The notes: a model not told the origin generated them from the letters alone. Positions 32,669 to 46,200 are shown, numbered from the stretch's first letter. The stretch: DNA of 64,000 bases from Rhynchopus sp. YZ270_cl-10 (GCA_964035575.1 OZ037898.1:1-64000); one strand, 5' to 3'. Translations and numbers: made by a program.

Positions 32669-34184
32669 CTAATTATTACGGGTTTGAGGGGTACAAAATG
32701 GCGACGCTGCGGGATTGCTGGATCGCGTGGTCCCAGTATTTCTGATATGACACTCCGGTAGACTGGGGCCCAAAAACGACGTAATGTACTGGGTTTGGAT
32801 GTTAGCATTTTCTGGCAATATTTTAAAATTAAAAATGAGTACGAATACCCTGTACTACCATGTATTCTGTATAAAATAGCCGTAAAATTACGCCACATTT
32901 AACCACAACTACTCAAAATGTGAAATCTGTTGCTTTAATGGACTCATAGAGCATTTTTATAACCTGGACATGGGGGTCAGATTCCACTTTAGAGCACCTA
33001 AAATTTGGTCAAAATAATTTTTTTTCACTATTTCTGCCTCTGGGTATCTAATTATTACGGGTTTGAGGGGTACAAAATGGCGACGCTGCGGGATTGCTGG
33101 ATCGCGTGGTCCCAGTATTTCTGATATGACACTCCGGTAGACTGGGGCCCAAAAACGACGTAATGTACTGGGTTTGGATGTTAGCATTTTCTGGCAATAT
33201 TTTAAAATTAAAAATGAGTACGAATACCCTGTACTACCATGTATTCTGTATAAAATAGCCGTAAAATTACGCCACATTTAACCACAACTACTCAAAATGT
33301 GAAATCTGTTGCTTTAATGGACTCATAGAGCATTTTTATAACCTGGACATGGGGGTCAGATTCCACTTTAGAGCACCTAAAATTTGGTCAAAATAATTTT
33401 TTTTCACTATTTCTGCCTCTGGGTATCTAATTATTACGGGTTTGAGGGGTACAAAATGGCGACGCTGCGGGATTGCTGGATCGCGTGGTCCCAGTATTTC
33501 TGATATGACACTCCGGTAGACTGGGGCCCAAAAACGACGTAATGTACTGGGTTTGGATGTTAGCATTTTCTGGCAATATTTTAAAATTAAAAATGAGTAC
33601 GAATACCCTGTACTACCATGTATTCTGTATAAAATAGCCGTAAAATTACGCCACATTTAACCACAACTACTCAAAATGTGAAATCTGTTGCTTTAATGGA
33701 CTCATAGAGCATTTTTATAACCTGGACATGGGGGTCAGATTCCACTTTAGAGCACCTAAAATTTGGTCAAAATAATTTTTTTTCACTATTTCTGCCTCTG
33801 GGTATCTAATTATTACGGGTTTGAGGGGTACAAAATGGCGACGCTGCGGGATTGCTGGATCGCGTGGTCCCAGTATTTCTGATATGACACTCCGGTAGAC
33901 TGGGGCCCAAAAACGACGTAATGTACTGGGTTTGGATGTTAGCATTTTCTGGCAATATTTTAAAATTAAAAATGAGTACGAATACCCTGTACTACCATGT
34001 ATTCTGTATAAAATAGCCGTAAAATTACGCCACATTTAACCACAACTACTCAAAATGTGAAATCTGTTGCTTTAATGGACTCATAGAGCATTTTTATAAC
34101 CTGGACATGGGGGTCAGATTCCACTTTAGAGCACCTAAAATTTGGTCAAAATAATTTTTTTTCACTATTTCTGCCTCTGGGTAT
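32669..34184 (+). repeat. 379-bp tandem repeat, four copies plus a partial fifth
   Basis: CTAATTATTACGGG recurs at 32669, 33048, 33427, 33806 and 34185, spacing exactly 379 bp. Copies look identical. The fifth diverges within about 30 bp into the GC-rich palindromic patch. The unit includes ACAAAATGGCGACGCTGC and ACATGGGGGTCAGATTCCAC. The 106-aa reverse frame in each copy is not a recognisable protein. Confidence 0.96.
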
Positions 34185-34215
34185 CTAATTATTACGGGTT
34201 TGAGGGGTACAAAAT

Positions 34216-34346
34216 TTCGACCGAGCGCACCCACCACGCGCAGCGTGGTGGGGGCGCGAGGGAGAGCGGAGCGAGCCTTTACGCGCAGCGTGAAGGCGAG
34301 TGGAGCACGGGGGGTCTGGGGGGGCAGTGCCCCCCCAGAAAAATTT
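34216..34346. repeat. GC-rich triple-hairpin patch (also at 37337-37467 and 40458-40588)
   Basis: Three consecutive perfect or near-perfect hairpins with 3-nt loops: CCCACCACGC-GCA-GCGTGGTGGG (34230-34252), CTTTACGC-GCA-GCGTGAAG (34277-34295, one wobble) and CTGGGGGGGC-AGT-GCCCCCCCAG (34316-34338). Base composition is sharply higher in GC than the AT-rich surroundings. Confidence 0.9.
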
Positions 34347-36430
34347 TTGAAGTTAGGCAGTCCTGATTTGGGAGTTTTTTTGTAGATTTGTATGTATTTT
34401 TGGGTGAGGGAATGCTCGAGAGAGAGAACATATCAGTGAAGCGAGGAGGGTGCTCACCAGGATGTCAGGTACTTTAGGTAAGGTTACTGTGTTCGCGTTA
34501 GTAGTGTCAGAGCTATTTATACTCACAAGCGCCCTCTATTAACATATGTAAGAGTCCTTCTACGTGTACATGCATGAGTAAGTGCAGGTAAATCTATGAG
34601 TAATTGCCTTTATAGATACATGGCTTTAAGACTACACCAAATTGAAATATGTGAAAGTCAGCATTTGCGGTGCTGAACCACACAAACCTGCCACAAAAAA
34701 GCGAGATAATTTGTAGACATTAGACTCAGAAATGATATGGGGCCAAATGAGGTTCAAAACCAGCTCTAACCAATAGCTATCTGGTAGTACTCATTATTGG
34801 TAGTGGCCAAATAGTCTGTCTCTCAACCACACCTGAGATGTCATGTTTCAGCGAGCTTTATTATAATGGAATATTATGGAAGAGTTTTTCTGGACTAAAC
34901 CGGTCGGTACAACTCTCTGCCAATTTTTACCAAGACTTCTTACATACACATGTACCATTATCTACCATTACCTGAAGAGCAAATTATCTTCACACCCACA
35001 CCGTGAAATAATCTACCGACTTTCTTCACTCCTGAATATTATGAGCAAAAGTTCTGTCAAAAACCTGGCACTAAAAGCGAACTGCAGACGTATTTTTATG
35101 TTATTATTAGCGGAGGAGCCTTTGAACCACACCATCCTGCGACACATAATTTTTCTGAGAATCAGTCATTATTAGCGGCGGATCTAAATAGCCTAATAAC
35201 AATCAGCCTGTTCTACATTAGCAGTGAATATAAGCGGTGGAGCAAAGTGCCTCTCAACCACACCCTCCTGCTCCTACATTTTAGCAACCTTTCTTCCATG
35301 CACAAATGAAATAAATCCGCCAACACTTTAGCAAACTATCTTCTCTATTCGAATATGTCAGTATTAATATCATAGAAATAAAATAGTCTCTCATTGAGAC
35401 TCAACCACATTATTCATTGAAAGATTTTGATTTTTGATTCTCCGTAGTCTGTGCGTGCTGTGATGGGGTCAATTTACGCTGCGAAAAGGGTATATTCTTA
35501 ACCTAAAAATGCATGTATCAGTTTTTATCCACCATATTATTTACATGGTGAAACGTTGCGAGCTTTTTTCTCACATATTAGTGATATTGAGCCAAATAGG
35601 TTCACAACCACACCAGTCTGTTATGTGGCAGCATATTTGCTGCGTGAGCAAAATATCCAAATATTCAATAACACGAACCTGCTGTTTTTAGCATAATATT
35701 AGAAGCTACATCCTGTCGTAGATTTTATATCCTATACCCAAATTGTGAACCCAATATCTCCACAGTTAAGTGGTACGTGGGGAAACTCAAATGTCTTCTC
35801 ACCCAGAGCCTCCTGCCAAATGTTAGTGTTAGAGCTTTCAATTTTCATAGAAATCTAAAAAATTCGTAGAGGAACAAATATTAGTATAAATTGCGTCAGA
35901 TCCCAACGTTGCGCGCAGACCATGCCTCCGTTTGTGAGCTTTTCTGTACTACTACCACCAATGCCTCAACCACACCATTTTAGCAAGCTCTTTTCGCGTT
36001 TGTGGCCACACCAGCTTATTGCAGTCAATATTCTCTGCGGAGCCAAATAGCCTCTCAACTACACAAACCTGCTGTTTTTAGCAGTATTTAGTGCAATCAG
36101 TTGTTATTAGAGCCCAAATCCTGCCATAAATAAGCTGCAGAGCGAAATACCTCTAAACTATACCATCTTGCTACAGTTTATAACACGTTACTATAATCAA
36201 TTACTCTGTACATATTAATCACTCATGTCAGCTGTATTCATAATAATTCACGGCGGAGCAAAATGCCTCATACCCACCCCATCATGCCTCATGCATGCTT
36301 TTCCGTGCCATTCAGGTTCTCCAGTGAATTTTAGGTTACATTGCGTGTTTACATATCATTACTCATACCTTAATCGCATCAACACAAAGTAGGTATAACC
36401 AAACCACATATTAGCGAGCTTTCTTCTTGT
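34347..36430. repeat. Decayed short-period repeats inside the 3121-bp unit
   Basis: About 2 kb without genes. The phrase ACCACACC...CCTGC...TTTTAGC...AGCTTTCTTC recurs in degraded form many times (for example near 34830, 35260, 35610, 35970, 36410), with GGAGCAAAATGCCTC-type sequence between. The last copy runs directly into the octamer array. Repeated at +3121 and +6242. Confidence 0.65.
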
Positions 36431-36926
36431 GCGGGTTTGCGGGTTTGCGGGTTTGCGGGTTTGCGGGTTTGCGGGTTTGCGGGTTTGCGGGTTTGCGGGT
36501 TTGCGGGTTTACGGGTTTGCGGGTTTGCGGGTTTGCGGGTTTGCGGGTTTGCGGGTTTGCGGGTTTGCGGGTTTGCGGGTTTGCGGGTTTGCGGGTTTGC
36601 GGGTTTGCGGGTTTGCGGGTTTGCGGGTTTGCGGGTTTGCGGGTTTGCGGGTTTGCGGGTTTGCGGGTTTGCGGGTTTGCGGGTTTGCGGGTTTGCGGGT
36701 TTGCGGGTTTGCGGGTTTGCGGGTTTGCGGGTTTGCGGGTTTGCGGGTTTGCGGGTTTGCGGGTTTGCGGGTTTACGGGTTTGCGGGTTTGCGGGTTTGC
36801 GGGTTTGCGGGTTTGCGGGTTTGCGGGTTTGCGGGTTTGCGGGTTTGCGGGTTTGCGGGTTTGCGGGTTTGCGGGTTTGCGGGTTTGCGGGTTTGCGGGT
36901 TTGCGGGTTTGCGGGTTTGCGGGTTT
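36431..36926 (+). repeat. (GCGGGTTT)n array, 62 units
   Basis: 496 bp, with ACGGGTTT variants at fixed places that recur in the next two copies. Confidence 0.98.
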
Positions 36927-39551
36927 CTAATTATTACGGGTTTGAGGGGTACAAAATGGCGACGCTGCGGGATTGCTGGATCGCGTGGTCCCAGTATTTC
37001 TGATATGACACTCCGGTAGACTGGGGCCCAAAAACGACGTAATGTACTGGGTTTGGATGTTAGCATTTTCTGGCAATATTTTAAAATTAAAAATGAGTAC
37101 GAATACCCTGTACTACCATGTATTCTGTATAAAATAGCCGTAAAATTACGCCACATTTAACCACAACTACTCAAAATGTGAAATCTGTTGCTTTAATGGA
37201 CTCATAGAGCATTTTTATAACCTGGACATGGGGGTCAGATTCCACTTTAGAGCACCTAAAATTTGGTCAAAATAATTTTTTTTCACTATTTCTGCCTCTG
37301 GGTATCTAATTATTACGGGTTTGAGGGGTACAAAATTTCGACCGAGCGCACCCACCACGCGCAGCGTGGTGGGGGCGCGAGGGAGAGCGGAGCGAGCCTT
37401 TACGCGCAGCGTGAAGGCGAGTGGAGCACGGGGGGTCTGGGGGGGCAGTGCCCCCCCAGAAAAATTTTTGAAGTTAGGCAGTCCTGATTTGGGAGTTTTT
37501 TTGTAGATTTGTATGTATTTTTGGGTGAGGGAATGCTCGAGAGAGAGAACATATCAGTGAAGCGAGGAGGGTGCTCACCAGGATGTCAGGTACTTTAGGT
37601 AAGGTTACTGTGTTCGCGTTAGTAGTGTCAGAGCTATTTATACTCACAAGCGCCCTCTATTAACATATGTAAGAGTCCTTCTACGTGTACATGCATAAGT
37701 AAGTGCAGGTAAATCTATGAGTAATTGCCTTTATAGATACATGGCTTTAAGACTACACCAAATTGAAATATGTGAAAGTCAGCATTTGCGGTGCTGAACC
37801 ACACAAACCTGCCACAAAAAAGCGAGATAATTTGTAGACATTAGACTCAGAAATGATATGGGGCCAAATGAGGTTCAAAACCAGCTCTAACCAATAGCTA
37901 TCTGGTAGTACTCATTATTGGTAGTGGCCAAATAGTCTGTCTCTCAACCACACCTGAGATGTCATGTTTCAGCGAGCTTTATTATAATGGAATATTATGG
38001 AAGAGTTTTTCTGGACTAAACCGGTCGGTACAACTCTCTGCCAATTTTTACCAAGACTTCTTACATACACATGTACCATTATCTACCATTACCTGAAGAG
38101 CAAATTATCTTCACACCCACACCGTGAAATAATCTACCGACTTTCTTCACTCCTGAATATTATGAGCAAAAGTTCTGTCAAAAACCTGGCACTAAAAGCG
38201 AACTGCAGACGTATTTTTATGTTATTATTAGCGGAGGAGCCTTTGAACCACACCATCCTGCGACACATAATTTTTCTGAGAATCAGTCATTATTAGCGGC
38301 GGATCTAAATAGCCTAATAACAATCAGCCTGTTCTACATTAGCAGTGAATATAAGCGGTGGAGCAAAGTGCCTCTCAACCACACCCTCCTGCTCCTACAT
38401 TTTAGCAACCTTTCTTCCATGCACAAATGAAATAAATCCGCCAACACTTTAGCAAACTATCTTCTCTATTCGAATATGTCAGTATTAATATCATAGAAAT
38501 AAAATAGTCTCTCATTGAGACTCAACCACATTATTCATTGAAAGATTTTGATTTTTGATTCTCCGTAGTCTGTGCGTGCTGTGATGGGGTCAATTTACGC
38601 TGCGAAAAGGGTATATTCTTAACCTAAAAATGCATGTATCAGTTTTTATCCACCATATTATTTACATGGTGAAACGTTGCGAGCTTTTTTCTCACATATT
38701 AGTGATATTGAGCCAAATAGGTTCACAACCACACCAGTCTGTTATGTGGCAGCATATTTGCTGCGTGAGCAAAATATCCAAATATTCAATAACACGAACC
38801 TGCTGTTTTTAGCATAATATTAGAAGCTACATCCTGTCGTAGATTTTATATCCTATACCCAAATTGTGAACCCAATATCTCCACAGTTAAGTGGTACGTG
38901 GGGAAACTCAAATGTCTTCTCACCCAGAGCCTCCTGCCAAATGTTAGTGTTAGAGCTTTCAATTTTCATAGAAATCTAAAAAATTCGTAGAGGAACAAAT
39001 ATTAGTATAAATTGCGTCAGATCCCAACGTTGCGCGCAGACCATGCCTCCGTTTGTGAGCTTTTCTGTACTACTACCACCAATGCCTCAACCACACCATT
39101 TTAGCAAGCTCTTTTCGCGTTTGTGGCCACACCAGCTTATTGCAGTCAATATTCTCTGCGGAGCCAAATAGCCTCTCAACTACACAAACCTGCTGTTTTT
39201 AGCAGTATTTAGTGCAATCAGTTGTTATTAGAGCCCAAATCCTGCCATAAATAAGCTGCAGAGCGAAATACCTCTAAACTATACCATCTTGCTACAGTTT
39301 ATAACACGTTACTATAATCAATTACTCTGTACATATTAATCACTCATGTCAGCTGTATTCATAATAATTCACGGCGGAGCAAAATGCCTCATACCCACCC
39401 CATCATGCCTCATGCATGCTTTTCCGTGCCATTCAGGTTCTCCAGTGAATTTTAGGTTACATTGCGTGTTTACATATCATTACTCATACCTTAATCGCAT
39501 CAACACAAAGTAGGTATAACCAAACCACATATTAGCGAGCTTTCTTCTTGT

Positions 39552-40047
39552 GCGGGTTTGCGGGTTTGCGGGTTTGCGGGTTTGCGGGTTTGCGGGTTTG
39601 CGGGTTTGCGGGTTTGCGGGTTTGCGGGTTTACGGGTTTGCGGGTTTGCGGGTTTGCGGGTTTGCGGGTTTGCGGGTTTGCGGGTTTGCGGGTTTGCGGG
39701 TTTGCGGGTTTGCGGGTTTGCGGGTTTGCGGGTTTGCGGGTTTGCGGGTTTGCGGGTTTGCGGGTTTGCGGGTTTGCGGGTTTGCGGGTTTGCGGGTTTG
39801 CGGGTTTGCGGGTTTGCGGGTTTGCGGGTTTGCGGGTTTGCGGGTTTGCGGGTTTGCGGGTTTGCGGGTTTGCGGGTTTGCGGGTTTGCGGGTTTACGGG
39901 TTTGCGGGTTTGCGGGTTTGCGGGTTTGCGGGTTTGCGGGTTTGCGGGTTTGCGGGTTTGCGGGTTTGCGGGTTTGCGGGTTTGCGGGTTTGCGGGTTTG
40001 CGGGTTTGCGGGTTTGCGGGTTTGCGGGTTTGCGGGTTTGCGGGTTT
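39552..40047 (+). repeat. (GCGGGTTT)n array, 62 units
   Basis: Second copy, exactly 3121 bp after the previous one, of equal length and with the same variant units. Confidence 0.98.
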
Positions 40048-42672
40048 CTAATTATTACGGGTTTGAGGGGTACAAAATGGCGACGCTGCGGGATTGCTGG
40101 ATCGCGTGGTCCCAGTATTTCTGATATGACACTCCGGTAGACTGGGGCCCAAAAACGACGTAATGTACTGGGTTTGGATGTTAGCATTTTCTGGCAATAT
40201 TTTAAAATTAAAAATGAGTACGAATACCCTGTACTACCATGTATTCTGTATAAAATAGCCGTAAAATTACGCCACATTTAACCACAACTACTCAAAATGT
40301 GAAATCTGTTGCTTTAATGGACTCATAGAGCATTTTTATAACCTGGACATGGGGGTCAGATTCCACTTTAGAGCACCTAAAATTTGGTCAAAATAATTTT
40401 TTTTCACTATTTCTGCCTCTGGGTATCTAATTATTACGGGTTTGAGGGGTACAAAATTTCGACCGAGCGCACCCACCACGCGCAGCGTGGTGGGGGCGCG
40501 AGGGAGAGCGGAGCGAGCCTTTACGCGCAGCGTGAAGGCGAGTGGAGCACGGGGGGTCTGGGGGGGCAGTGCCCCCCCAGAAAAATTTTTGAAGTTAGGC
40601 AGTCCTGATTTGGGAGTTTTTTTGTAGATTTGTATGTATTTTTGGGTGAGGGAATGCTCGAGAGAGAGAACATATCAGTGAAGCGAGGAGGGTGCTCACC
40701 AGGATGTCAGGTACTTTAGGTAAGGTTACTGTGTTCGCGTTAGTAGTGTCAGAGCTATTTATACTCACAAGCGCCCTCTATTAACATATGTAAGAGTCCT
40801 TCTACGTGTACATGCATAAGTAAGTGCAGGTAAATCTATGAGTAATTGCCTTTATAGATACATGGCTTTAAGACTACACCAAATTGAAATATGTGAAAGT
40901 CAGCATTTGCGGTGCTGAACCACACAAACCTGCCACAAAAAAGCGAGATAATTTGTAGACATTAGACTCAGAAATGATATGGGGCCAAATGAGGTTCAAA
41001 ACCAGCTCTAACCAATAGCTATCTGGTAGTACTCATTATTGGTAGTGGCCAAATAGTCTGTCTCTCAACCACACCTGAGATGTCATGTTTCAGCGAGCTT
41101 TATTATAATGGAATATTATGGAAGAGTTTTTCTGGACTAAACCGGTCGGTACAACTCTCTGCCAATTTTTACCAAGACTTCTTACATACACATGTACCAT
41201 TATCTACCATTACCTGAAGAGCAAATTATCTTCACACCCACACCGTGAAATAATCTACCGACTTTCTTCACTCCTGAATATTATGAGCAAAAGTTCTGTC
41301 AAAAACCTGGCACTAAAAGCGAACTGCAGACGTATTTTTATGTTATTATTAGCGGAGGAGCCTTTGAACCACACCATCCTGCGACACATAATTTTTCTGA
41401 GAATCAGTCATTATTAGCGGCGGATCTAAATAGCCTAATAACAATCAGCCTGTTCTACATTAGCAGTGAATATAAGCGGTGGAGCAAAGTGCCTCTCAAC
41501 CACACCCTCCTGCTCCTACATTTTAGCAACCTTTCTTCCATGCACAAATGAAATAAATCCGCCAACACTTTAGCAAACTATCTTCTCTATTCGAATATGT
41601 CAGTATTAATATCATAGAAATAAAATAGTCTCTCATTGAGACTCAACCACATTATTCATTGAAAGATTTTGATTTTTGATTCTCCGTAGTCTGTGCGTGC
41701 TGTGATGGGGTCAATTTACGCTGCGAAAAGGGTATATTCTTAACCTAAAAATGCATGTATCAGTTTTTATCCACCATATTATTTACATGGTGAAACGTTG
41801 CGAGCTTTTTTCTCACATATTAGTGATATTGAGCCAAATAGGTTCACAACCACACCAGTCTGTTATGTGGCAGCATATTTGCTGCGTGAGCAAAATATCC
41901 AAATATTCAATAACACGAACCTGCTGTTTTTAGCATAATATTAGAAGCTACATCCTGTCGTAGATTTTATATCCTATACCCAAATTGTGAACCCAATATC
42001 TCCACAGTTAAGTGGTACGTGGGGAAACTCAAATGTCTTCTCACCCAGAGCCTCCTGCCAAATGTTAGTGTTAGAGCTTTCAATTTTCATAGAAATCTAA
42101 AAAATTCGTAGAGGAACAAATATTAGTATAAATTGCGTCAGATCCCAACGTTGCGCGCAGACCATGCCTCCGTTTGTGAGCTTTTCTGTACTACTACCAC
42201 CAATGCCTCAACCACACCATTTTAGCAAGCTCTTTTCGCGTTTGTGGCCACACCAGCTTATTGCAGTCAATATTCTCTGCGGAGCCAAATAGCCTCTCAA
42301 CTACACAAACCTGCTGTTTTTAGCAGTATTTAGTGCAATCAGTTGTTATTAGAGCCCAAATCCTGCCATAAATAAGCTGCAGAGCGAAATACCTCTAAAC
42401 TATACCATCTTGCTACAGTTTATAACACGTTACTATAATCAATTACTCTGTACATATTAATCACTCATGTCAGCTGTATTCATAATAATTCACGGCGGAG
42501 CAAAATGCCTCATACCCACCCCATCATGCCTCATGCATGCTTTTCCGTGCCATTCAGGTTCTCCAGTGAATTTTAGGTTACATTGCGTGTTTACATATCA
42601 TTACTCATACCTTAATCGCATCAACACAAAGTAGGTATAACCAAACCACATATTAGCGAGCTTTCTTCTTGT

Positions 42673-43232
42673 GCGGGTTTGCGGGTTTGCGGGTTTGCGG
42701 GTTTGCGGGTTTGCGGGTTTGCGGGTTTGCGGGTTTGCGGGTTTGCGGGTTTACGGGTTTGCGGGTTTGCGGGTTTGCGGGTTTGCGGGTTTGCGGGTTT
42801 GCGGGTTTGCGGGTTTGCGGGTTTGCGGGTTTGCGGGTTTGCGGGTTTGCGGGTTTGCGGGTTTGCGGGTTTGCGGGTTTGCGGGTTTGCGGGTTTGCGG
42901 GTTTGCGGGTTTGCGGGTTTGCGGGTTTGCGGGTTTGCGGGTTTGCGGGTTTGCGGGTTTGCGGGTTTGCGGGTTTGCGGGTTTGCGGGTTTGCGGGTTT
43001 GCGGGTTTGCGGGTTTACGGGTTTGCGGGTTTGCGGGTTTGCGGGTTTGCGGGTTTGCGGGTTTGCGGGTTTGCGGGTTTGCGGGTTTGCGGGTTTGCGG
43101 GTTTGCGGGTTTGCGGGTTTGCGGGTTTGCGGGTTTGCGGGTTTGCGGGTTTGCGGGTTTGCGGGTTTGCGGGTTTGCGGGTTTGCGGGTTTGCGGGTTT
43201 GCGGGTTTGCGGGTTTGCGGGTTTGCGGGTTT
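42673..43232 (+). repeat. (GCGGGTTT)n array, 70 units
   Basis: Third copy. It continues 64 bp past the end of the 3121-bp unit and then changes abruptly to GCGGGTCT units. Confidence 0.97.
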
Positions 43233-44523
43233 GCGGGTCTGCGGGTCTGCGGGTCTGCGGGTCTGCGGGTCTGCGGGTCTGCGGGTCTGCGGGTCTGCGG
43301 GTCTGCGGGTCTGCGGGTCTGCGGGTCTGCGGGTCTGCGGGTCTGCGGGTCTGCGGGTCTGCGGGTCTGCGGGTCTGCGGGTCTGCGGGTCTGCGGGTCT
43401 GCGGGTCTGCGGGTGTGGTGTGTGTGGGTGTGGCGGGTCTGCGGGTCTGCGGGTCTGCGGGTCTGCGGGTCAGCGGGTCTGCGGGTCTGCGGGTCTGCGG
43501 GTCTGCGGGTCTGCGGGTCTGCGGGTGTGGTGTGTGTGGGTGTGGCGGGTCTGCGGGTCTGCGGGTCTGCGGGTCTGCGGGTCTGCGGGTCTGCGGGTCT
43601 GCGGGTCTGCGGGTCTGCGGGTCTGCGGGTGTGGTGTGTGTGGGTGTGGCGGGTCTGCGGGTCTGCGGGTCGGCGGGTCTGCTGGTGTGGTGTGTGTGGG
43701 TGTGGCGGGTCTGCGGGTCTGCGGGTCTGCGGGTCTGCGGGTCTGCGGGTCTGCGGGTCTGCGGGTCGGCGGGTCGGCGGGTCTGCGGGTGTGGTGTGTG
43801 TGGGTGTGGCGGGTCAGCGGGTCTGCGGGTCTGCGGGTCTGCGGGTCTGCGGGTCGGCGGGTCGGCGGGTCTGCGGGTGTGGTGTGTGTGGGTGTGGCGG
43901 GTCTGCGGGTCTGCGGGTCTGCGGGTCTGCGGGTCGGCGGGTCTGCGGGTGTGGTGTGTGTGGGTGTGGCGGGTCTGCGGGTCTGCGGGTCTGCGGGTCT
44001 GCGGGTCTGCGGGTCTGCGGGTCTGCGGGTCTGCGGGTCTGCGGGTCTGCGGGTCTGCGGGTCTGCGGGTCTGCGGGTCTGCGGGTCTGCGGGTCTGCGG
44101 GTCTGCGGGTCTGCGGGTCTGCGGGTCTGCGGGTCTGCGGGTCTGCGGGTGTGGTGTGTGTGGGTGTGGCGGGTCTGCGGGTCTGCGGGTCTGCGGGTCT
44201 GCGGGTCTGCGGGTCTGCGGGTCTGCGGGTCTGCGGGTCTGCGGGTCTGCGGGTGTGGTGTGTGTGGGTGTGGCGGGTCTGCGGGTCTGCGGGTCGGCGG
44301 GTCTGCTGGTGTGGTGTGTGTGGGTGTGGCGGGTCTGCGGGTCTGCGGGTCTGCGGGTCTGCGGGTCTGCGGGTCTGCGGGTCTGCGGGTCTGCGGGTGT
44401 GGTGTGTGTGGGTGTGGCGGGTCTGCGGGTCTGCGGGTCTGCGGGTCTGCGGGTCTGCGGGTCTGCGGGTCTGCGGGTCTGCGGGTCTGCGGGTGTGGTG
44501 TGTGTGGGTGTAGCGGGTCTGTG
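43233..44523 (+). repeat. (GCGGGTCT)n array with periodic GT-rich spacer
   Basis: A T-to-C variant of the octamer, broken every 3-22 units by a 24-bp spacer that starts GCGGGTGTGGTGTG and ends GGGTGTG. Occasional GCGGGTCG and GCGGGTCA units occur. The combination forms a second-level repeat of variable length. Confidence 0.95.
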
Positions 44524-44548
44524 GCGGGTTTGCGGGTTTGCGGGTTTG

Positions 44549-46200
44549 TGGCAAATGATGGCAAATGATGGCAAATGATGGCAAATGATGGCAAATGATG
44601 GCAAATCATGGCAAATCTTGGCAAATTATGGCAAATGATGGCAAATTATGGCAAATGATGGCAAATGATGGCAAATGATGGCAAATGATGGCAAATGATG
44701 GCAAATGATGGCAAATGATGGCAAATGATGGCAAATCATGGCAAATCTTGGCAAATTATGGCAAATGATGGCAAATTATGGCAAATGATGGCAAATCATG
44801 GCAAATGATGGCAAATCATGGCAAATCATGGCAAATCATGGCAAATGATGGCAAATGATGGCAAATGATGGCAAATGATGGCAAATGATGGCAAATCATG
44901 GCAAATCATGGAAAATTATGGCAAATGATGGCAAATGATGGCAAATGATGGCAAATCATGGCAAATGATGGCAAATGATGGCAAATTATGGCAAATCATG
45001 GCAAATTATGGCAAATGATGGCAAATCATGGCAAATCATGGCAAATGATGGCAAATCATGGCAAATCATGGCAAATCATGGCAAATCATGGCAAATCATG
45101 GCAAATCATGGCAAATGATGGCAAATCATGGCAAATTATGGCAAATGATGGCAAATGATGGCAAATCATGGCAAATCATGGCAAATCATGGCAAATCATG
45201 GCAAATGATGGCAAATGATGGCAAATCATGGCAAATGATGGCAAATCATGGTAAATCCCAAGTTAGCCATAAAACTGATATCCAAAAAAAAATTACAATG
45301 TTCGGAAATTTTGAACAGTATTTATGTGGGGTGGTTTTTGGGCCCAAAATATCAACACAGTGTCTCCACTGGGGAAATTGCGTCAATTTAAGTGGGATAA
45401 GTGCTATGTGGCGAAAAAAATCGAAAATTTTGAAATTTGTTCACCACAGTGGGAAAATAGTGCAAATCATGGCAAAGCATGGCAAATCATGGCAAATGAT
45501 GGCAAATGATGGCAAATGATGGCAAATGATGGCAAATGATGGCAAATCATGGCAAATGATGGCAACTGATGGCAAATGATGGCAAATCATGGCAAATTAT
45601 GGCAAATGATGGCAAAACATGGCAAATGATGGCAAAACATGGCAAATGATGGCAAATCATGGCAAATCATGGCAAATCCTGGCAAAACAATGCAAATGAT
45701 GGCAAATCCTGGCAAATGATGGCAAATGATGGCAAATGATGGCAAATGATGGCAAATGATGGCAAATCATGGCAAAACATGGCAAATCATGGCAAATCAT
45801 GGTAAATCCCAAGTTAGCCATAAAACTGATATCCAAAAAATATTTACAATGTTCGGAAATTTTGAACAGTATTTATGTGGGGTGGTTTTTGGGCCCAAAA
45901 TTTCAACACAGTGTCTCCACTGGGGAAATTGCGTCAATTTAAGTGGGATAAGTGCTATGTGGCGAAAAAAATCGAAAATTTTGAAATTTGTTCACTACAG
46001 TGGGAAAATAGTGCAAATCATGGCAAATCATGGCAAAGCATGGCAAATCATGGCAAATCATGGCAAATGATGGCAAATCATGGCAAATTATGGCAAATGA
46101 TGGCAAATCATGGCAAATGATGGGAAATCATGGCAAATGATGGCAAATCATGGCAAAGCATGGCAAATGATGGCAAATCCTGGCAAATGATGGGAAATCA
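44549..46200 (+). repeat. Decamer array (GGCAAATSAT)n with interspersed 212-bp blocks
   Basis: Tandem GGCAAATGAT and GGCAAATCAT units, entered through three GCGGGTTT units at 44524-44548. Two single-copy-like blocks of about 212 bp (45251-45463 and 45802-46014) interrupt it; each starts TAAATCCCAAGTTAGCCATA and ends ACAGTGGGAAAATAGTGCAA. Open frames reading MANDGKSWQ are a by-product of the period. Confidence 0.96.

Larger units (their letters stand above)
33806..43168 (+). repeat. 3121-bp tandem repeat, three copies
   Basis: Copies 33806-36926, 36927-40047 and 40048-43168. Each holds one 379-bp unit, a GC-rich palindromic patch, about 2 kb of old decayed repeats, and an octamer array of exactly 62 units. 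They appear nearly identical; one difference noted is ATGCATGAGT in copy 1 against ATGCATAAGT in copies 2 and 3. The equal array lengths point to very recent amplification or to an assembly effect. Confidence 0.95.

Noticed and set aside
31585-32761. Very long open frames of CGFAGLRV or PQTRKPAN repeats (also at 36.4, 39.5, 42.7, 48.3, 51.2, 56.0 kb)
   Set aside because: An 8-bp repeat without stop codons is open in all frames of a strand by arithmetic; three overlapping frames of equal length argue against coding.
34876-35691. Short ORFs of 99 and 60 aa repeated in each 3121-bp unit
   Set aside because: Identical because the unit is triplicated; they lie in decayed repeats and show no domain.
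44549-46200. CRISPR-like spacing of repeats and blocks
   Set aside because: Units are contiguous decamers, the 212-bp blocks are near-identical and not unique spacers, and the host is eukaryotic.
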